A DNA stretch of 64,000 bases from Ditylenchus dipsaci. Lineage: Eukaryota; Nematoda; Chromadorea; Rhabditida; Anguinidae. The notes beneath the pieces are model-generated. The model was not told the DNA's origin, searched no databases, and saw only the letters and a program-made list of their open reading frames with translations. This document shows positions 1-13,434 of this stretch, in pieces. The translations under genes and the position numbers were made by a program. The first letter of the stretch is position 1; each line of letters starts with the position of its first letter. Location: NCBI GenBank assembly GCA_004194705.1, contig SADC01001309.1, positions 124,001 to 188,000 on the forward strand, read 5' to 3'.

Positions 1-534
1 GTTTCATCCACATATTGTTTCATCCATGTTTCATGGAACATCCGATTTTTCACAAAAAATTTTTGCAATTTTTTATTCACTCACTCGACTTAAAATCGAA
101 AAGTAGACATAGGTCATAGAGATCAGATTTTCAGCTTTTCTTATAAAGTTTTGAGTACAGGTCCGATGAAAGTCCAGAATTTATGTCAAATACAAGGCAA
201 AAGTTGAAACGCAACTTCTTTTTGTATAAGGTTTGCGAGGTTTGTATTTCAGAGGGTGAGTTATACACCAAAAGAAAGCTGAGAATCTCCGCTTGCAGAA
301 AATACAGATCGAATTTTCAAAATACAGATTTTATAAAACTAAAAGCCATTTCAAGTCTAAAACACGTTTTTCTAGTCAAATTGAGGAGTTTTTTAATTTC
401 CCGCGAAATTCGCTTGAAAAGCTAAATGACACACTTTCGGTCGTTTTGAAAAGACGGGCTACTGTCAAACCATGTTTAGAACGCTTTAATTAGTGCAGAA
501 AACAAACTTGGAACCCAAAAACGTAAAAAACTTT
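1..534. other. Unassigned AT-rich sequence
   Basis: I see no gene in this stretch. Short open frames occur, but they have no recognisable motif, splice context or compositional support. Confidence 0.5.
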
Positions 535-612
535 GATCCAAGTGGACGACCGCTTGGTTTTGTTGGTACATGGGACATCCAGCAAAACTACGGTCAGTTC
601 ATAGAAAAAATG
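535..612. repeat. Dispersed repeat with GACGACCRCTTGGTTTTGTT core
   Basis: The segment around 540-600 carries a core that recurs elsewhere in the window. It appears on the same strand near 1258-1285, 4488-4535, 27690-27715 and 60622-60665, and inverted near 4215-4262. A shared upstream phrase about 'TTTTGGAACCCAAAA' shows these are copies of one longer element. I cannot define its ends or class. Confidence 0.6.
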
Positions 613-821
613 TTTGAACTAACTAATAAATATATGCCTACCCTGAACCTAATGCTTTTCCTAAGTTAGACAATAGATGGGATGAAAAGTGAAAAAAATC
701 CCATATTTACCTACGGGCCACAAATACGGTGGGGGCCCAAGGAGGTAAACCTGGACTTTATTGACTGAAGGCTCAGTTTTGAGGAAAATTTTTGTCTTCC
801 TCATTGTCTCAAAAAAAAATC

Positions 822-921
822 CTCTCCTCTTCCTCTTCCTCATCGCTCTAAAAAAGTTTTCCTCTTCCTCATTCCTCTTCCTCTGAGGAGAGGAAGAGGA
901 GAGGAATGAGGATGAGGAAGT
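822..921. repeat. Polypyrimidine/polypurine hairpin
   Basis: A run of CCTCTTCCTC-type pyrimidines (about 822-883) is followed at once by its purine complement (884-920), giving an almost spacerless inverted repeat. The motif is low-complexity, and open frames across it are artefacts of the repeat. Confidence 0.7.
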
Positions 922-1121
922 CACAACACTGCTACTAACATGGTCAGATGCATTACAAAAAATAGTCAAATATGCAACTTGGGTACTGCCGACTGATTAC
1001 TACCATTTATGTACCACTACATATGAACTACAATCTACCACCACCGCAATATCACTATAAACTATCACGAGTTGATAGTCACGAGTAAAAACACTCGAGA
1101 GTTGATAGTCGTCCCAAAAAT

Positions 1122-1252
1122 GTATCCGACTGCGGTATCCAATTGCAACTGTATCCAACTGCGGTATCCAATTGCAACTGTATCCAACTGCGGTATCCAA
1201 CTTCAAATGTATCCAACTGCGGTATCCAATCACAATTTGTATGCAACTGCGG
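1122..1252. repeat. 29-bp minisatellite, about 4.5 units
   Basis: Units start at 1122, 1151, 1180 and 1209, with a partial unit at about 1239. Each reads approximately GTATCCAACTGCGG followed by TATCCAATTGCAACT. Just upstream (1065-1112) is the phrase GAGTTGATAGTCGTCC. That phrase also forms the right end of the foldback element at 8244-8710, so the array may descend from a related terminal repeat. Confidence 0.75.
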
Positions 1253-1336
1253 TTTTACACGACCACTTGGTTTGGTTGGACTAAATAATTTAAATTTCCG
1301 CAAAGTTTTCTAAAAACCGAGTATGATGGTTTGAAC

Positions 1337-1582
1337 TAGAGTTGTTCAACGGCTATTTAGCCGCTAAATAGCCGAAAATAGCCGGCAAAATAGCCGATAA
1401 ATAGCCGCTATTTAAATAATGAGCTATTTTTAAAGGAAACTAGAAAAAAAAATTTAAAAAATAAGAAAATTTGAAAGAAATTAAGCATTAATTTTTTTAT
1501 AAATAGCCGATTTTCGGCTATTTTCGGCAATTTAGCCGGCTATATAGCCGAAAAATAAATAGCCAGCTATTTCAACAACCTA
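1337..1582. mobile_element. hAT-type MITE with 8-bp TSD
   Basis: The 246-bp insertion is bounded by imperfect terminal inverted repeats (TAGAGTTGTTCAAC at the left, TTCAACAACCTA at the right) and packed with repeats of the tetramer-rich phrase TAGCCG/CGGCTA. A perfect 8-bp duplication, GTTTGAAC, flanks it at 1329-1336 and 1583-1590. TAG-RGTTG ends with 8-bp TSDs are typical of hAT elements. It has no coding capacity, so an autonomous hAT must have moved it. It landed at the left edge of the 1594-4853 element. Confidence 0.88.
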
Positions 1583-2730
1583 GTTTGAACCGTACACACT
1601 CATTTGATCACAACTCATTTGATCCCACTCATTTGATTCCACTCATTTGATCCCAACTCATTTGATCCCAACTCATTTGATCACAACTCATTTGATCACA
1701 ACTCATTTGATCCCACCTCATTTGATCCCAACTCATTTGATCCCAATTCCGGTACTAGGTCAATCCACTCCCGATAAATTCATCCGTAGATGAATTCATC
1801 CTTTACTCGGCTTATACGGCTTAATACGGCCTATAAAACTACCTTTTTTCATGTTTACCTGTTTCGAGTTTTAGCAAAATCGAGTCATCTATCTGCTTGA
1901 AGCATCATGGACAAGCCGACTAGCGTCAATGATGTGGACCAAGCTGAAATTGTCGTGCAGTTTGCCGGTTTCTTGAAGAAGAGGTTTTTATTGTATCGGA
2001 ATGAAGCCTTATATATTTATTAAATTTAGCGGCGAGGTCAAGCTTCCAGAGTGAGCTGATGTCGTCAAGCTAGGCAAGAACAAGGAATTGGCTTCCATTG
2101 ATCCCGATTGGTACTATTTGCGCACTGCCAGCATTGCTCGACGTCTTTACATCAGATCGTCAGCCGGAAAGTGTACAATTTTTGTTGGAATTTTTTTCGA
2201 ACCTCTTAAGATTTGGTTTAATACTGGATGTCTTCAGGCATTGGAGCTTCCCGTAAGGTGTATGGAGAAAATAAGCGCCGTGGTGTTGCACCCAATCACT
2301 TCTCTTTGGCTTCGAGATCCGTCATCAGATAAATTCTGCAAATCCTGGAGGGCTTGAAGTGGGCTGAGAAGAGCCCTGATTGTGGTCGCGAGTTGACTAA
2401 GCCGATAGCTAAATGAATTTTTTCATTCTAAAATTGATTAATATTTCGACGCTACTGTCATATACCCTCCCCCCCCCAAAAAAAGCTACTGTAATATACC
2501 CCCCCCCCCCAAAAAATCGGACCTACTGTCATATACCCCCCCCCAAAACCGACTTTTTTGGGAGTGTCTAAAAACCATTTTATGCAATAATTTTGCCATA
2601 AAAGGACCAGGAAAGCAGTTTAAAAGGGATTATAGGCTGTATTGGGAGGGGAAGGGAATAATACAGGGGCCACTTTTTTTTAGCTGCTTTACCATGTTTT
2701 TCAACTCGGGCCGTGGCAAAAATAGACTAT

Positions 2731-3164
2731 GGCACACCTTCGGAATACCCCAGCAGTCAACTTCGGAATACCCCAGCAGTCAACTTTGGTATACTCCCAG
2801 CACTTAATTAGGAACACACCCCTCATGTTACCTCACAATTAAAAGCTGAAGATTTCAGCTACATGATGGTGTAAACATTTCTTGGTTTAGTTCACGAAAA
2901 TGTATATTTTTCAATTAAATAGAACTGAATATTTTTTGCGTATTCGATTTTCGTTCGAAAAGATTCAATTTTATATTAATCGAAAAATATACATTTTTGT
3001 GAACTAAACCAAGAAATTTTCACACCATTGTGTAGCTAACATCCTCAGCTTTCAATTGTGGGGTAACATGAGGGGTGTGTTCCGAATTAAGTGCTGGGGT
3101 ATACCAAAGTTGACTGCTGGAGGTATTCCAAAGTTGACTGCTGGGGGTATTCCGAAGTTTAGCC
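2731..3164. mobile_element. Nested 434-bp foldback element, 8-bp TSD TAGACTAT
   Basis: The arms contain the repeated phrase TTCGGAATACCCCAGCAGTC in direct order at the left and inverted at the right; the ends read GGC...GCC. The duplication TAGACTAT is exact at 2723-2730 and 3165-3172. Removing the element rejoins a repeat that reads continuously in other copies (compare 15095-15125). A later palindrome centred near 2950 may be part of the original loop. Confidence 0.88.
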
Positions 3165-3171
3165 TAGACTA

Positions 3172-3560
3172 TATATGCATTTTATGATCAAGTGTACTTC
3201 TCGGAATCATGTCTAAGGTATGTGGGTGTGCGCATCTCAACTCCAAGCCCCCAAGCCCCCTGCGCCCCTTCGGGGTCGCAGGGGCTTGGGGGCATACTTG
3301 CACGGCCGTCGGCGGCCCGCCGGGAGAAATTAGCGAATTCGGAGCGCCGGCAGAGGCGGCGAAATTTTCAAAATGCCGGCGGAGGCGGTCGCGCTTTATA
3401 TTTTTTCGAAACGTGCAAGTATGTTTGGGGGCTTGGAGTTGAGATGCGCACACCCACATACCTTGGACACTAATCACTCGAAAGCGACTCTGGATGCATG
3501 AAAAAACATGCATACCAGAGTTATTTATGCGGTAGGCCCAGTATTCAAAACTATGTTCAA
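3172..3560. repeat. Dispersed family copy (GGTATGTGGGTGTGCGCATC core)
   Basis: This GC-rich palindromic segment contains AACTCCAAGCCCCCAAGCCC and its complement, plus a downstream phrase CATGCATACCAGAGTT. The same core recurs near 15100-15245, 29690-29925, 54415-54600, 60085-60350 and 62290-62450, making it the most frequently repeated family seen here. The open frames on both strands are by-products of the palindrome. Confidence 0.75.
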
Positions 3561-4207
3561 AATCTTTATTTTTTCGCCGAAGAGCACTTCCCTCGTTCTA
3601 CAAGGCCGGGCCAGAAGCCCAGCATCCAAAAATTCAGCCTAGCACTCAAAAAGTGCTAGGTCTATGAGTAAACCCGCGACGTCCACCCCGCTGATCGGCT
3701 TGGTCCATGAAAAGTACTTATACTTATGCCTGCACCACAAGTTCCTGGGTTTGAAAGCACCCTTAGACGCTTAGAGAATTATTACTCTAAGGATCCCAAC
3801 CATCTCGAGAAGTGGCCCCTGTATAATTCCCTTCCCCTCCCAACACAGCCCCAATCCCATTTAAATTGCTTTTCTGGTCCTTTTATGGCGAAATTATTGT
3901 GTAAAAATGGTTTTTGACCATCCCTAAAAAAGTCGGTTTTTGGGGGGGGGGGTATTTGACAGTAGGTCGATTTTGGGGGGGGGTATATTATAGTAGCGCT
4001 TTTTGGGGGGGGGGGTATATTACAGTAGCGCCAATATTTCGTTTTCATGGCCGAAAGGATCTGGATCGCATCGCCTCTCAGTTGCGTCATACTGGTGCTG
4101 TTGAGAAAGTCGAATAAATACATCACTATGTTCCTTGTTTTGCTGAATGTTTTGTTGAAATACATATTTAGATTATTATTTTTCGCTTCTTGAAGAGAGT
4201 TGTGAAG

Positions 4208-4530
4208 AGAGTTGATGGGTGTCCCATGTGCCAACAAAACCAAGTGACCGTCCACTTGGATCAAAATTATTTATTACGTTATTGGGTTCCAAAACCTATT
4301 TTGTGCACTAATTTGAGCATTCCAAAGACGGTTTGACGATAGCATAATTACGTTTTGCAAGATTTACAAGAACTGTGAAAATGCTGTCAAACGTTTTTTA
4401 CTGCTGTCAAACTATTTTAAAATGTTTGACTTATAGCGGAAAATAGGTTTTGGAACCCAAAATCAAAAAAAATTAATCTAAGTAGACGACCACTTGGTTT
4501 TGTTGGTACATTGGGCATCCAGCAAAACTG
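4208..4530. repeat. Foldback repeat with GACGACC...GTTTTGTTGG arms
   Basis: The left arm (about 4208-4305) and right arm (about 4432-4530) are inverted copies that contain GGTTTTGGAACCCAA and the GACGACCACTTGG core. It lies inside the right part of the 1594-4853 element. Confidence 0.65.
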
Positions 4531-4884
4531 AGGTTGTTTCATAGGAAATGTTTGAATTAACAAAATATCCGAATTACCTTTAATTTTCAAAACCAAGCTA
4601 AAACTCCGTGTGTGAGGTTAGGTGTAGTTTCAATGGTTCAGGTAATGAGATGCGGAAGAGAACCAAAATTTTTTGTTAACCGTATTGAACCTAAGATTAA
4701 AAACTAAAGAAGATCGGTTTTTGATCTACCAGTCACGAATATTTAAGCGGATAGACAGCCTATCTATAACGGTATTGTGAGACTTCTGATCACAAATCAA
4801 ATGAGGTGGGATCAAATGAGTTGTGATCAAATGAGTTGTGATCAAATGAGTACGAACCGTCTGAACCAGTGTTTCCGAAAGTAA

Positions 4885-4992
4885 CTCCTACACCTACACA
4901 TATCATACAGTACGCGTACACTTGGAAAGTTCCCTAGACCTACACGTACACTTGACAATACAACATACCATACACCTACATGTACACGTAAA
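4885..4992. repeat. Degenerate CCTACACGTACAC repeats upstream of the QARS 3' end
   Basis: Several imperfect copies of CCTACACRTACACTTG occur. The rest of 4993-5188 shows nothing I can name and probably includes the 3' untranslated and downstream sequence of the minus-strand synthetase gene. Confidence 0.55.
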
Positions 4993-5188
4993 ATAGTCCG
5001 GTAGCGCCGATAATTTTTAGGCGCGAATTTTTTCCAAATTCAGAGCGTGCCCCGACCGATATGCTGATAAACTAAGTCATCTAGCCCATGCCTTAACCTA
5101 ATTTAAGAAAAAACACAAAGACGAACCAAACATTTAATCATCTCACAACAACAGACGTAATAACAAAATGCATATGACAACGTTCTCC

Positions 5189-7847
<2,659 letters not shown>

Positions 7848-8243
7848 CTGAAGAAAAAATCGGTAACAAATTCGGTATTTTTCGGTTTTGTTACAAACAA
7901 AAGTCTACCGAAAGTGTTTTTATGAGTCCAGTGACTTTTCCGTAAAAGATGAGACACAACCATACTATAGATCCGAAGTTTCTTCATTAAAAGACGCTAT
8001 AACGGCGATTTTATAGAAATTGGGATTTGATACGGCAATTTTATACATTTTTAAAAATATTTCAAGACTCGAAAATTGGAAGGTTGATTTTCTTACTTAT
8101 AAGTTACCGACCGATTCAATTTCAGTTTATAAACTCTTTCTTTTTTCTTTTCTCACTCGGGTTAACATTAGGCTTGGGATAGTACAGCGCACATGAGGAC
8201 GGTCCCAAGTGTGCATGAAAAACCGCCAAAAAGGAGCTATACT
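7848..8243. other. Upstream region of QARS, nothing recognised
   Basis: The stretch begins with a good splice acceptor (TTTTTTCTTCAG) just above the first assigned QARS exon, so at least one 5' exon probably lies upstream, but I could not find it. A TTCGGTATTTTTCGG palindrome is present near 7872-7915. Confidence 0.4.
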
Positions 8244-8710
8244 GGAAAAATATCAACTCGCGACAGTTTTGACTCGCGACACTTAACTCGCGACACTTTT
8301 TTCTACGATTTTTTTAACTTCTGAGAAAATTATCAAACATTTGCCAAAAAGTCTTTTGAATACCAACGTTCCATACCAAAATGTCTTTCTGAACCCGAAT
8401 CTCTTGAGATCAGATCCGAAGATTTTTAGGGAGCTGAGATATCCTTCAAAGTGGGTAAGTGGTACAAATTTCAAGGTGGTCTGTTCAAAACAGCTATATA
8501 TCAGTCCCCTGTGGTTTTGATGACTTGATCTCAACGGATTCAGGTTTAGGAAGACATTTTGGTATGGGAACTTGCTACTCAAAAATTTTTTGGAGAATAT
8601 TTGATAATTTTTTCAGAAGTTTAAAAAAATCGTCGAAAAAAGTGTCGCGAGTTGAGTGTCGCGAGTCGAGACTGTCGCGAGTCAAAACTGTCGCGAGTTG
8701 ATAGTCGTCC
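8244..8710. mobile_element. Foldback element with ACTCGCGACA tandem termini
   Basis: The 467-bp element starts GGAAAAATATCAACTCGCGA and ends with the matching inverted sequence; its arms are arrays of AACTCGCGACA (three units left, four right). Exact 8-bp TSDs GCTATACT lie at 8236-8243 and 8711-8718. It is non-coding. The terminal unit is one substitution away from ACTCGCTACA, the unit at 47594-48527, and resembles ACTCGATACA at 28490-28550. Confidence 0.87.
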
Positions 8711-8952
8711 GCTATACTCGCACAACATCTGAAAATTCTGGTCGACAACCCACAATATACAAGACCTAATTTTTTAATGTATAAATGAGACAAGAAAAAG
8801 CCATAATGCATAAGGCGCCGTTCCAAATGGGCAATGCATCAAATTTTTGACAAAAGCCCTTTTTGGTAAAAATTTGTCTTCATAATATTATATTCAAATA
8901 AAAAATTTGGCGTTTAAATGGTTGGAAAAAATTGTTTTTGAGTTACATTTAT

Positions 8953-9110
8953 TTAAAGGGGCATGCCCGTTAGAGACGGAAACAGGACAGGATCCTGTCC
9001 TGGTCCGTCCTGGTCAAAATTTAATAATAAAGTAAAATCCTGGTCCTGATCCTGGTCCAGACTAAAAACCCTGGTCCTGGTATCTTGGCCAATCCTGGTC
9101 GTTGAATTTT
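8953..9110. repeat. CCTGGTCC subterminal repeats of a hAT element
   Basis: After a TTAA-AGGGGCATGCCCG piece (a truncated end of the TTAA family) comes TAGAGACGGAAACAGGAC, which looks like a hAT terminus. It is followed by many CCTGGTCCTGGTC units. These lie directly upstream of the transposase remnant at 9313-11041 and are probably its left subterminal region. I found no matching right end. Confidence 0.55.
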
Positions 9111-9312
9111 GTAAATATAAATGTTATTCTTTTGAAACAACATCTTGAAACGACAATTTTTATCGAAATTACCTTTGCATTTTTCATTCGGATATTTTCA
9201 TTCATTCGTTTGGAACACAATCTTTGGTTTTGAAGTGTTAGTTTCTGCAATTTCTCGACATTACATTTCTCGAAAAAACATTGCCATTTTGTTCCTGACC
9301 TTTGTTTTTCAG

Positions 9313-11041
9313 ATAAGCATTGTCTGGAGCATCGGTCTTTTCGACAAGTTGTCTGTTACAGAAGCAAAATGCCGAGTGTGCAACAAAACAATCAAGATGG
9401 CTAACGGGTCAACAAAGGGTCTTTTCGTGCACTCAAAAACGCATGAGGAATACGCTGCCAAGCTCAAGGAACTCGAGGAAAAGAATGCATCACAGAAGAA
9501 TTTCTTGGAGAAGTTTATCAGGGTTTTGCCAAAAGTAGATTTTTTAATACGTTTTCTTTGTTTGTTTTTATTGCCTTTTGTGTTTCTTTAGGAGAGCTTT
9601 CGTTGTTGGACAAAAAGGTAGTCCATCTCATCGCTTGCGCTAATCTGCCGTTCTCGATCGTCGACCAGCCAGCGTTCAAGCTGTTACTGTCTACGTAATA
9701 TCGAGAAAACTTGAAAGGTAGGCGTTGAAGGTTCTCAAAACAGGTTTACTTGGATAGTTTTTATAGGACGTCATCACTATTCCGATTGCGTTCTTCCAAG
9801 GATGTATCAGATGGTCAAAGCAAAGGTTCAGCAGCGCATTGAGGTTTGCCCCGCTCTTTCATTCACATCTGATTTGTGGTCTGGTCCGACGGAGTCGTTA
9901 ATCAGGTTTGCTTGGATAGTTTTTTACTGACATTGGTATCATTGGTGTTACATCGTTAAGCTTGACGGTGCACGGAATCAACCAGGAGTGGGAACGTGTG
10001 AAGTTTGTGCTTTCAGTTGAGCCATTTTCTGGGAGTCACAATTTCCAAACAATCGGTGGAAAAATCAGGGGTATGATTAGAAACCTGTGGATGGAGAAAT
10101 TGAAGCAATCACGAAAGTTAAGGCATGCTGACCAAGTGGGGAGTCTCCGAGGATAAGTGCCATGTGTTCTTGAGGGATGAAGGTGCCAATATGCGCAAGG
10201 TACTGATTGCTTATCAAGGTGACGTCAGCCTACATGTTTCTTTAGGCTTTTGAAACAGAAGGTTTTCGTCACGCTGACTGTGGTGCTCACAAGTTGAACT
10301 TGGTCGTGAACAAAGCGATATTCGAGGAAAAAGACGTTTCGGCGATTTTGAAGCGATGCCGAGCACTGATAGGACACTTCAAGCACTCTCTTTTGGCTCG
10401 GGATCGTCTCAGAGATTTGCAAACAGCTCTAAATCTTCCTGAACATTCTCTAAAACAGGTTTTAATATTGATTTCAAATTATACTGAGACATAAATAGAG
10501 AATTTTTGTTTTGTAGGACGAACCGACCAGATGGAATTCTTCCTTCTATATGTGTCAAAGTCTGGTTGAGCAAAAGAAAGCAGTGGAGATGTATCTATTG
10601 CAGTGGGACAAAATGGATCTTAATCTAAATTCAGAAAAGTGGGCTGTCGTAAAGAAGTTGGTCAGCTTGTTTGATCCGCTAGAGTCTGCCTCGAAACAAA
10701 TGTGCCGGGCCGATGAGCCTTTGTCTATACAGTTTCCGATTGCTAGAGCTTTGACCAGAGATATCTGCGACGTTACCGATCCAAAGCTGCAGCAACTTCG
10801 TGAAAGCATCGTCGGACTCATATGTGAGAAGTTTAATGTGGAATTTGAGAAGTGGGCACTCTTGTACCATATGTTTTTCCTTTTATGTGCTTATGCTTTT
10901 AGGATTCACGGACTAGCGATGTTTCTGGACCCGCGCTTCAAAGATCGGATTGCCTCGAGGAAAGCGGATTTCTACGCGAAAGTTGTTCAATGGATCCAAG
11001 AGGAATGCGGAGAGGTTTCGTTTATCGAAGAGATAGGTTAA
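9313..11041 (+). pseudogene. hAT transposase, intron-containing, C-terminus lost
   Basis: The translation shows a BED-type zinc finger (CRVCNKTIKMANG then HSKTHEE, about 9370-9450). Next come the hAT catalytic core phrases SFTSDLWSGPTESLIS and LTVHGINQEWERVKFVLSVE, then CGAHKLNLVVNKA, TRWNSSFYMCQSLVEQKKA and MFLDPRFKDRIASRK. Several short GT-AG introns separate the blocks (for example 10457-10516). The usual C-terminal dimerisation motif is not recognisable after 11041, and an in-frame stop occurs near 9695. It is therefore a decayed copy. Its neighbour is the QARS gene on one side and repeats on the other, with no sign of host recruitment. Confidence 0.88.
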
Positions 11042-12470
11042 ACTCTTTTATTTCATTGAAGGCACTCACGCGTTTTCATTATTCGATCTTAGAGCCATGT
11101 TCACCTCTATTAAAGCGCTCATCGTCCTTTTTGAGGATGAATCGCATGAATTATCTCAGTCTTCGATTTGGCCGTGATGGAGATACAGGCTTACTGTAGG
11201 TCGAAATGTATTGCTACTGATGAGGATCCGTTGACACGGTGAAATTTAAATTTCCAAAAGGCGGGTACCATTTTAATGCGTGAGACCAAAAAAATTCAAA
11301 TGAAATATTTCATTTCAAATGTATTTGCTGTCGTGTATAAGACGTGTGCTGTGCAATTTTCTTCCAAATTCTAATATCCTGCTGCGTTCGCAGCCACTAT
11401 AAATCTACATTTATGTCTTTTTTGTTTCAGATTTCCGCAAGAAGCCAAGTTGTTGCCTCAAAAATCATTAGATAAGTTTTTATCGATTATTAGCCGTCTT
11501 TTCTTTGTGTGGTTTTTTACGTTTTTAGGTTGACGAGTGTGGCTCTTTCCGTTAGGATTTCAAGCACGCCGTTCCTATTCCGATGCTAAGCAAGCAAATT
11601 CAGCTGAGTATGTTCAAATTTTTTCCTTCATCACTAACTTTTGAATATTTAGAGTTGCAAGCGAATACTCAGTTCTATGGCAAGCGCCTTTTTGAGGTTA
11701 GACTCACAATTGTAGACTATGACGTAAGCAGATTAATTTTTTGGTGATTGCGGTGTTCCGGAGTGACACTGGACGATCGAGAAACTTCCCGAATTGTACA
11801 AATTTCTCCATTAAAACTTAGCAACAAAAGACGGGTCAACCCTTCTATTAGAGAATGACAGTCTATTTTTCGTTGCATGAAAATTTTATCCCCAGAAATA
11901 GCTAAGTCATGAAATTTCAGCAACATTGTCAACTGCCTCGCACTTCCAAATTTACATCTTTATCGTGCACTCAAATAAACAATTCTACCCTCAATGAATG
12001 CATTACTATCATCAAACATATTTCTTTTTCACCAAAGTCTATTTCTTTCATCAGCTCAGCTGACTTTTTTTCTTCCCCCACTTTGGGACGATCGGACTAA
12101 ACAATACCTCGAAGGCTAGCAATTAGTTGGACATATTTTGCATAATCCATCACGGGATAGGATGAAAACAATTTTTGAAAACAATTTCCTTAAATACTGC
12201 CTACCAAACACTAGCTTAGGGAATACTATGCGCAAAAATAAATTTCTTCCGGCTCGCACAAAACAGTGGAAAGCAATAGAAAGAAATAGCAGGACAATAA
12301 ACCCAAATAATTTTATTCTGTCACGCAGCAAAACAATGGGTCACGAATGTAAATGTAAATAAATTTTTTTGACTTATCCTTACTTTCATTTTCAAAAGTC
12401 AGTTTTTTACCCAAATACCAATTTTGAGTTTTTATAACTAACGTTAAAGCACAATTAGTATTCTTTGAAA
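11042..12470. other. Degenerate sequence downstream of the hAT transposase
   Basis: Short pieces near 11430-11700 can be read as decayed transposase-like peptide, but frames are broken and I cannot align them with confidence. The remainder, including 11717-12470, shows no gene or repeat that I recognise. Confidence 0.4.
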
Positions 12471-12471
12471 A

Positions 12472-12610
12472 CACTTGCATTTAATTTTAATTTTCATTTA
12501 CATTCGTATGGTGAAGGGGAAAGTGTAAGTGTAAATATAAATGTAAGTGTTAATGTAAGTGTAAATGTAAGGTGTCTTCACGATGCAAAAATCATTTACA
12601 CTTACGTCGT
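12472..12610. repeat. GTAAGTGTAAAT tandem repeat with flanking inverted copy
   Basis: Imperfect units of GTAAGTGTAAATATAAAT run from about 12525 to 12572. The complementary phrase CATTTACACTTACG follows at about 12591, giving a small foldback. Confidence 0.6.
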
Positions 12611-12827
12611 GAAGCTATAACAGCTGCGAATAATTTATTGTGATGGTTGTTTTTGATCCACCGTGCAACTATTTGTTCTTTTTTGACTGATGATGAAATC
12701 GCAGTTTGTCACGCCATAAAAAAATCAGATACGGTATTCCCTCTATAACTCCCCACCGAGTAATATTCCTTTTACATCTAGAATGTATCTAGAATACATC
12801 TAGATAGATGTATCTAGAAGACATTAA

Positions 12828-13060
12828 AGAAGCATGCCCGTGCGTTAAGGCGCGAACCAGCAGTTTTTTTCGAATTTTTTCGCATCGTCCCATTTTTCAC
12901 TCGTTCTGCGTCAAATCTGATATAGATAACCTTATACTGCTTTTAAAAGCTAGACAGAAAACTTAAAAAATCTAGACGAGAACGAATGTAGAAATTTATC
13001 GAGAAAGAAAAAAACTGCTGGTTCGCGCCTTTTCTCCCCATCGCGCACGATCATGCCCCT
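12828..13060. mobile_element. piggyBac-like TTAA MITE, AGGGGCATGCCCGTGC termini
   Basis: The termini read AGAAGCATGCCCGTGC at the left and GCACGATCATGCCCCT at the right, flanked by TTAA at 12824-12827 and 13061-13064. Internal inverted phrases (GGCGCGAACCAGCAG) match the copy at 26904-27134. TTAA targets with GGG/AGGG-type ends are typical of piggyBac-mobilised MITEs. Confidence 0.85.
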
Positions 13061-13069
13061 TTAAAGGTG

Positions 13070-13135
13070 GGTTGACTTCATATACGCATCGCTTAGGTCA
13101 TAGGCTCGACTACCACTGGGTGCAATACAAACCTA
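13070..13135 (+). repeat. tRNA-like (SINE-type) fragment
   Basis: A box-B-like stretch (TAGGCTCGACTACCACTGG) sits behind ATATACGCATCGC. The same sequence recurs on the opposite strand at about 53455-53515, where box B reads GGTTCGACTACC. No cloverleaf or 3' CCA context could be completed, so it reads as a dispersed tRNA-derived repeat and not a tRNA gene. Confidence 0.45.
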
Positions 13136-13434
13136 ATTTTTTTCATCTTTTTTTATTTACAAGTTTGGTTTCAAAATTATCCTCACATTCTTTGCTATCC
13201 AACAAATTCATCAGCGTAGAATTTAATACCTACTGGAGTTTATTTATAGGCTAAAATAGGCTTGATTTCCGAAAATCGTTCGTTTGTGGGGTTTTATTTT
13301 TAAGTTTATAAAAAGGCAGGATCAACCACTGATTTAACTTTAGTAACTCGTTATATCGTCGGTTAACTGTAGCAACCTTTTGTTTTTCCTCCAAAAACAG
13401 TTTTTTATACAAACTTGATCCAATCAATTTGCAG

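Larger units (their letters stand above)
2449..4032. mobile_element. GGCGCTACTG-ended foldback element with 8-9-bp TSD
   Basis: Long inverted arms contain C-rich blocks (ATATACCCCCC repeats) and a shared segment including AAAAGGACCAG. They start ACGCTACTG at the left and end CAGTAGCGCC at the right. The direct repeat AATATTTCG flanks them at 2440-2448 and 4033-4041. It interrupts the RPS19 pseudogene, and removing one TSD copy plus the element restores contiguous pseudogene. Its interior carries a copy of the dispersed family seen near 29520-30125 and a further nested foldback at 2731-3164. The TSD size suits hAT or Merlin; no transposase is present. Confidence 0.85.
1907..4117 (+). pseudogene. 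RPS19: Ribosomal protein S19 pseudogene, introns retained, split by a transposon
   Basis: Conceptual translation recovers nearly all of eukaryotic RPS19, a 40S subunit protein. It begins MDKPTSVNDVDQAEIV, continues with [40 protein letters not shown] and SPDCGRELTKP, and ends with GRKDLDRIASQLRHTGAVEK at 4046-4117. At least two GT-AG introns persist (about 2010-2028 end region and 2160-2236), so this is a DNA-level duplicate and not a processed retrocopy. It is dead: a conserved tryptophan codon is TGA near 2053, a second in-frame stop follows the SVIR segment near 2330, and a 1.58-kb element (2449-4032) sits before the last exon. It lies inside an element with tandem-repeat termini (1594-4853), which suggests capture. 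Functional RPS19 must be elsewhere in the genome. Confidence 0.9.
1594..4853. mobile_element. Foldback element with tandem-repeat termini, carrying an RPS19 copy
   Basis: Both ends are arrays of the unit ACTCATTTGATCCCA in opposite orientation (about 1594-1745 left, about 4790-4853 right). The flanks share the 7-bp direct repeat GAACCGT (1587-1593 and 4854-4860), consistent with a target-site duplication. Between the arrays lie a ribosomal protein S19 pseudogene and later insertions at 2449-4032 and 2731-3164. No transposase is visible. The architecture resembles other foldback elements in this window (8244-8710, 47594-48527, 59676-61023). The arrays and direct repeat are seen directly; that the whole 3.26 kb moved as one unit is inference. 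Confidence 0.65.

Noticed and set aside
1122..1252. CRISPR-like array
   Set aside because: The units are contiguous 29-mers without unique spacers, in eukaryotic DNA.
3169..3513. Overlapping open frames on both strands
   Set aside because: They arise from a GC-rich palindrome of the main dispersed family; the translations mirror each other.
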